This document shows, one piece after another, positions 14,856 through 16,910 of a stretch of DNA of 16,910 nucleotides (the first letter of the stretch is position 1; every line of letters begins with the position of its first letter). Source of the DNA: JANNOG01 sp050329835. GTDB taxonomy: Bacteria; Actinomycetota; Actinomycetes; Actinomycetales; JBBAYJ01. The stretch lies in contig JBHJOJ010000247.1 in NCBI GenBank assembly GCA_050329835.1, positions 1 through 16,910 of the forward strand, read 5' to 3'. The position numbers and the translations under genes were made by a program. Below the pieces are notes generated by a model. It was not told the DNA's origin, ran no database searches, and saw nothing but the letters and a program-made list of their open reading frames with translations.

Positions 14856-16582
14856 GGCGTCAGGTCCTCTCGGGCGGGGGACTCGTGGCGGACGGACTCT
14901 CGGCGGACCGGCTGGTGAGCGGTCGGCCCGTGACCGCCCGGCCCGTGAGCGGTCGGCCCCTGACCGACCGGCCCGTGGCGGACCGGCTCCCGGGCGGCGG
15001 ACTCCCGGGCGGCGGCCCAGGCGCGTCGCCCGGGCATGGCGACGCCGACGACGACGGCGCCCAGCAGCGCCACCGCGGCGGCCAGCACCGTGGTGGTGTG
15101 CATGGCGGTTAGGTAGGCCGCGTCGAGGGCCGGCACGAGCCGCTCGAGCCCGGCCTCGGCGAGGGCGGGCCGCCCGGCCTCGGCCGAGCGGTCGACGGCC
15201 TCGGCCAGGGGGGCGGGCAGCTGCTCGGTCACCGGGGCCACCTCCGAGCGGTAGGTCGCGGCCAGCAGCGAGCCGAGAACCGCCACCCCGAGGACCGCCC
15301 CCACCTGGCGCAGGACGGCGTTGAGGGCCGCGCCCCCGGCCGCCCGGTCCCGCGGCAGGACCGTGACGACGGCGTCGGTGAGGGGGGCCGTCGCGGCACC
15401 CACGGCCAGGCCCTGGACGAGGAGCAGCCCGGCGTAGAGCCACAGCGAGGTGTCCTCGGCGAGGCCTGCGTAGCCCAGCAGGGTCAGGGCGACGACGGCC
15501 ACGGCCGGGGCCGCGGTCACACGCGGGCCGACCCGGGCCGCGAGCACCATGCCGGAGGGGGCACCGACGAGCACGCCCACGGCCACGGGCACGAGCACGA
15601 CGCCGCACTCCAGCGGGCTGAGGCCCCGGACGCCCTGGAGGTAGAAGATCGAGTAGTACATCGAGCCGACGAGCCCGAAGAACGACAGCGCGACGCCCAC
15701 CCCGGCGGCGGCGAAGGCCCGGTCGCCGAACAACGCGAGATCGAAGCCGGGAGTACGCGACCGGACCTCGACGAGAGTGAAGACGGCGAGGACGAGGACG
15801 CCGAGGAGCATGGGCACCCAGACCTGCACCGCGGTCCAGTCCCCCAGCCTGCCGCCCTCGATCGTCCCCCAGACGAGCAGGCCGAGCCCCGTCGCGGACA
15901 GCAGGACGCCGGGGATGTCCAGCCGGACGCGCGGTGCCGGCGGGGCTGCCGGGTCCCGGTCGGCGCCCGCCTCCGGGACGACGACGCGGGCCGCCACCAG
16001 GGCGACAAGGACGACCGGGACGTTGACGAGGAAGATCGAGCCCCACCAGAAGCGCTCCAGCAGCAGCCCACCGAGGAGCGGCCCGATGGCGATCGCGAGC
16101 CCGCTGGCCGCCGACCACAGCGCCACGGCGCGCGAGCGCTGCGGGCCCTCGGGGAACACCGAGCGGATGAGACCCAGGGTCGACGGCACGACCAGGGCGC
16201 TGCCGAGCCCCATCACCGCGCGGGCCGCGATGAGGCTCTCCGGGGTGGTGGACCACGCGGCCCAGCCGGAGGCGGCCCCGAAGACCACCAGACCCGCCAT
16301 GAATGTCGTCCGTCGCCCGACCCGGTCGCCGAGCGCGCCGCCGGCGAGCATGCAGGCGGCGAACGTCAGGGTGTACGAGTTGAGGCTCCACTCCAGCTGC
16401 TCGGGCGTCGCCGCGAGGCCGGACACCGGGTCCGCGAGGGTCTTGAGCGCGACGTTGAGGATCGTGTTGTCGATCCAGATGAGCAGCTGTGCCCCGATGA
16501 GGACGGCGAGCACCGCGCCCGGGCGGGCCGGGGGGCGGACCGGCACGCTGGTGAGCGACCCCGCGCTCGACGCGGCCGTCAC
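14852..16582 (-). CDS. DHA2 (EmrB/QacA-type) MFS drug/metabolite exporter
   Basis: The gene encodes 576 residues from GTG 16580-16582, overlapping the preceding stop (GTGA). About 14 hydrophobic helices are visible, starting with AVLAVLIGAQLLIWIDNTILNVAL, which holds the D-x-T-I/V-x-N-V-A-L motif of the DHA2 family. Motif A is GALGDRVGRRTTF, and motif C-like SAASGLAIAIGPLLGGLLL follows. WWGSIFLVNVPV is typical of 14-helix drug:H+ antiporters. A long extracytoplasmic loop (about residues 455-505, TYRSEVAPVTEQL to LDAAYLTAMH) precedes the last helix, also as in DHA2. The C-terminal cytoplasmic tail (about 520-576) is unusual: His/Gly/Pro pentapeptide repeats and then charged residues. It most likely exports the product of the operon or an intermediate by proton antiport; the substrate is unknown. 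Confidence 0.9.
   Translation of the reverse strand: MTAASSAGSLTSVPVRPPARPGAVLAVLIGAQLLIWIDNTILNVALKTLADPVSGLAATPEQLEWSLNSYTLTFAACMLAGGALGDRVGRRTTFMAGLVVFGAASGWAAWSTTPESLIAARAVMGLGSALVVPSTLGLIRSVFPEGPQRSRAVALWSAASGLAIAIGPLLGGLLLERFWWGSIFLVNVPVVLVALVAARVVVPEAGADRDPAAPPAPRVRLDIPGVLLSATGLGLLVWGTIEGGRLGDWTAVQVWVPMLLGVLVLAVFTLVEVRSRTPGFDLALFGDRAFAAAGVGVALSFFGLVGSMYYSIFYLQGVRGLSPLECGVVLVPVAVGVLVGAPSGMVLAARVGPRVTAAPAVAVVALTLLGYAGLAEDTSLWLYAGLLLVQGLAVGAATAPLTDAVVTVLPRDRAAGGAALNAVLRQVGAVLGVAVLGSLLAATYRSEVAPVTEQLPAPLAEAVDRSAEAGRPALAEAGLERLVPALDAAYLTAMHTTTVLAAAVALLGAVVVGVAMPGRRAWAAARESAAREPVRHGPVGQGPTAHGPGGHGPTAHQPVRRESVRHESPAREDLTP
14909..14998. repeat. Six imperfect 15-bp tandem repeats in the MFS C-terminal tail
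   Basis: Units of 15 bp begin at 14909, 14924, 14939, 14954, 14969 and 14984, with consensus CGGCCCGTGAGCGGT and variants. Because the length is a multiple of three, the exporter frame is kept. It encodes pentapeptides such as HGPVG, QGPTA, HGPGG, HGPTA and HQPVR. The repeats are likely prone to copy-number change by slippage. Confidence 0.75.
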
Positions 16583-16910
16583 GCGCCGGCCCCTGCGGCG
16601 GGCACCCGCACCAGCGCGGCGCCGACGACTCCCTCGGCGTCCACGCTCGTGACGAGGGCGTGGCCGCCGGCGCCCGACAGCACCGGCACGACCCCGGAGA
16701 GCTGGAAGAGCGCGGAGACCGCGCCGGTGTCCCCCAGGGTGCCCGTGACGTCGAGGGTGGTGCCGGCCCCGCCCCGCTCGGCGACGGCGGTGCGCTCGAG
16801 CGACCCGGGGCGGGCGTCGAACGGCGCGTGGACGTCGGGGAGAGTGCCCGGCGGCAGCCCCGCCGTCACGTCCGCCACGCAGCCGCCCAGGACGGCGCCG
16901 GCCCGCTCGG
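16579..16910 (-). CDS. Probable beta-ketoacyl synthase / thiolase-fold protein, C-terminal fragment (5' end outside window)
   Basis: The minus-strand frame is open from the window edge to TGA at 16579-16581, giving 110 residues with no convincing start: the GTG at 16876-16878 lies inside the continuing frame. The visible part reads AGAVLGGCVADVTAGLPPGTLP, then a short linker, then GTTLDVTGTLGDTGAVSALFQLSG, and finally GHALVTSVDAEGVVGAALVRV. A Gly-rich LGDTGA helix followed by hydrophobic helix residues and a closing ALVTSVDxxGxVGAAL strand pair is what the C-terminal half of ketosynthase or chain-length-factor proteins looks like. The catalytic residues, if any, would be off the edge. Its stop overlaps the MFS start, so it belongs to the operon. 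The family assignment is helped by context and is tentative. Confidence 0.45.
   Translation of the reverse strand, partial: ERAGAVLGGCVADVTAGLPPGTLPDVHAPFDARPGSLERTAVAERGGAGTTLDVTGTLGDTGAVSALFQLSGVVPVLSGAGGHALVTSVDAEGVVGAALVRVPAAGAGA

Larger units (their letters stand above)
8446..16910 (-). other. Operon: self-supplied type II fatty-acid/polyketide-like cluster with exporter (right end outside window)
   Basis: Nine genes on one strand run without any intergenic base from the right window edge to the TGA at 8446-8448. They are the ketosynthase-like fragment, MFS exporter, AccDA, BCCP, biotin carboxylase, ACP, double hot-dog dehydratase, ketoreductase and DsbA/HCCA-isomerase-like protein. The stop-start overlaps are GTGA or ATGA at 16579, 14852, 13029, 12502, 10873, 9938 and 9177, plus ATGGTTGA at 11111-11118. 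This implies one transcript with coupled translation. The promoter must lie beyond 16910. Function as a lipid/polyketide assembly line is inferred from gene content. Confidence 0.8.

Noticed and set aside
13098..14918. Plus-strand open frame of 606 codons opposite accDA
   Set aside because: Antisense of a certain carboxyltransferase gene; no motifs.
14909..14998. Short tandem repeats as a possible CRISPR array
   Set aside because: Units are 15 bp, contiguous without spacers and in frame within the exporter gene.
14856..16391. Upstream extension of the accDA frame (to 16391) through the MFS gene
   Set aside because: Arg/Gly/Pro-rich shadow of the exporter; the ATG at 14855 with a ribosome binding site gives a normal AccD zinc-ribbon start.

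Overview
The window comes from a very GC-rich actinobacterium. The third-codon-position G/C bias, frequent GTG starts, a LAXTG-type sorting signal and an actinobacterial ISL3-type IS remnant all point there; a member of the Micrococcales is a guess. No RNA genes, CRISPR arrays or intact mobile elements were seen.

Left part (1-5855): The window opens with the C-terminal end of a YdcF/DUF218-family gene. It is followed by the terminus and last roughly 80 codons of an ISL3-family transposase on the minus strand (about 466-715). That remnant abuts, with no intergenic gap, a very large cell-surface protein gene (744-5855, plus strand). The surface protein has seven DUF11-like modules, four SdrD B-like modules and a C-terminal LASTG/membrane/Arg anchor. 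It lacks a signal peptide and an N-terminal region, so the IS junction appears to have removed its 5' end.

Middle (5856-8403): A short intergenic stretch with GC-rich hairpins separates the surface gene from a convergent SRPBCC-like gene (6006-6566, minus). A divergent intergenic region then leads to a LuxR/TrmB-like HTH regulator (6700-7512) and an alpha/beta hydrolase (7540-8403), probably transcribed together.

Right part (8446-16910, minus strand): This is one tightly packed operon of at least nine genes. In transcription order they are: the C-terminal fragment of a probable ketosynthase/thiolase-fold protein, a DHA2-type MFS exporter, a fused acetyl-CoA carboxylase carboxyltransferase (AccD-AccA), biotin carboxyl carrier protein, biotin carboxylase, acyl carrier protein, a two-domain hot-dog dehydratase, a FabG-type ketoreductase and a DsbA/2-hydroxychromene-2-carboxylate-isomerase-like protein. 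Every one of the eight junctions overlaps: seven by 4 nt (GTGA or ATGA) and one by 8 nt.

How the genes fit together: the carboxylase genes would make malonyl-CoA, the ACP would carry the chain, the reductase and dehydratase would process the beta-carbon, and the MFS protein could export a product. No enoyl reductase, acyltransferase or phosphopantetheinyl transferase is present in the window. This looks like a self-supplied type II fatty-acid/polyketide-like cluster, possibly making a polyene or modified acyl chain, rather than housekeeping fatty-acid synthesis. The ketosynthase part lies mostly off the right edge, so the product class is inference.
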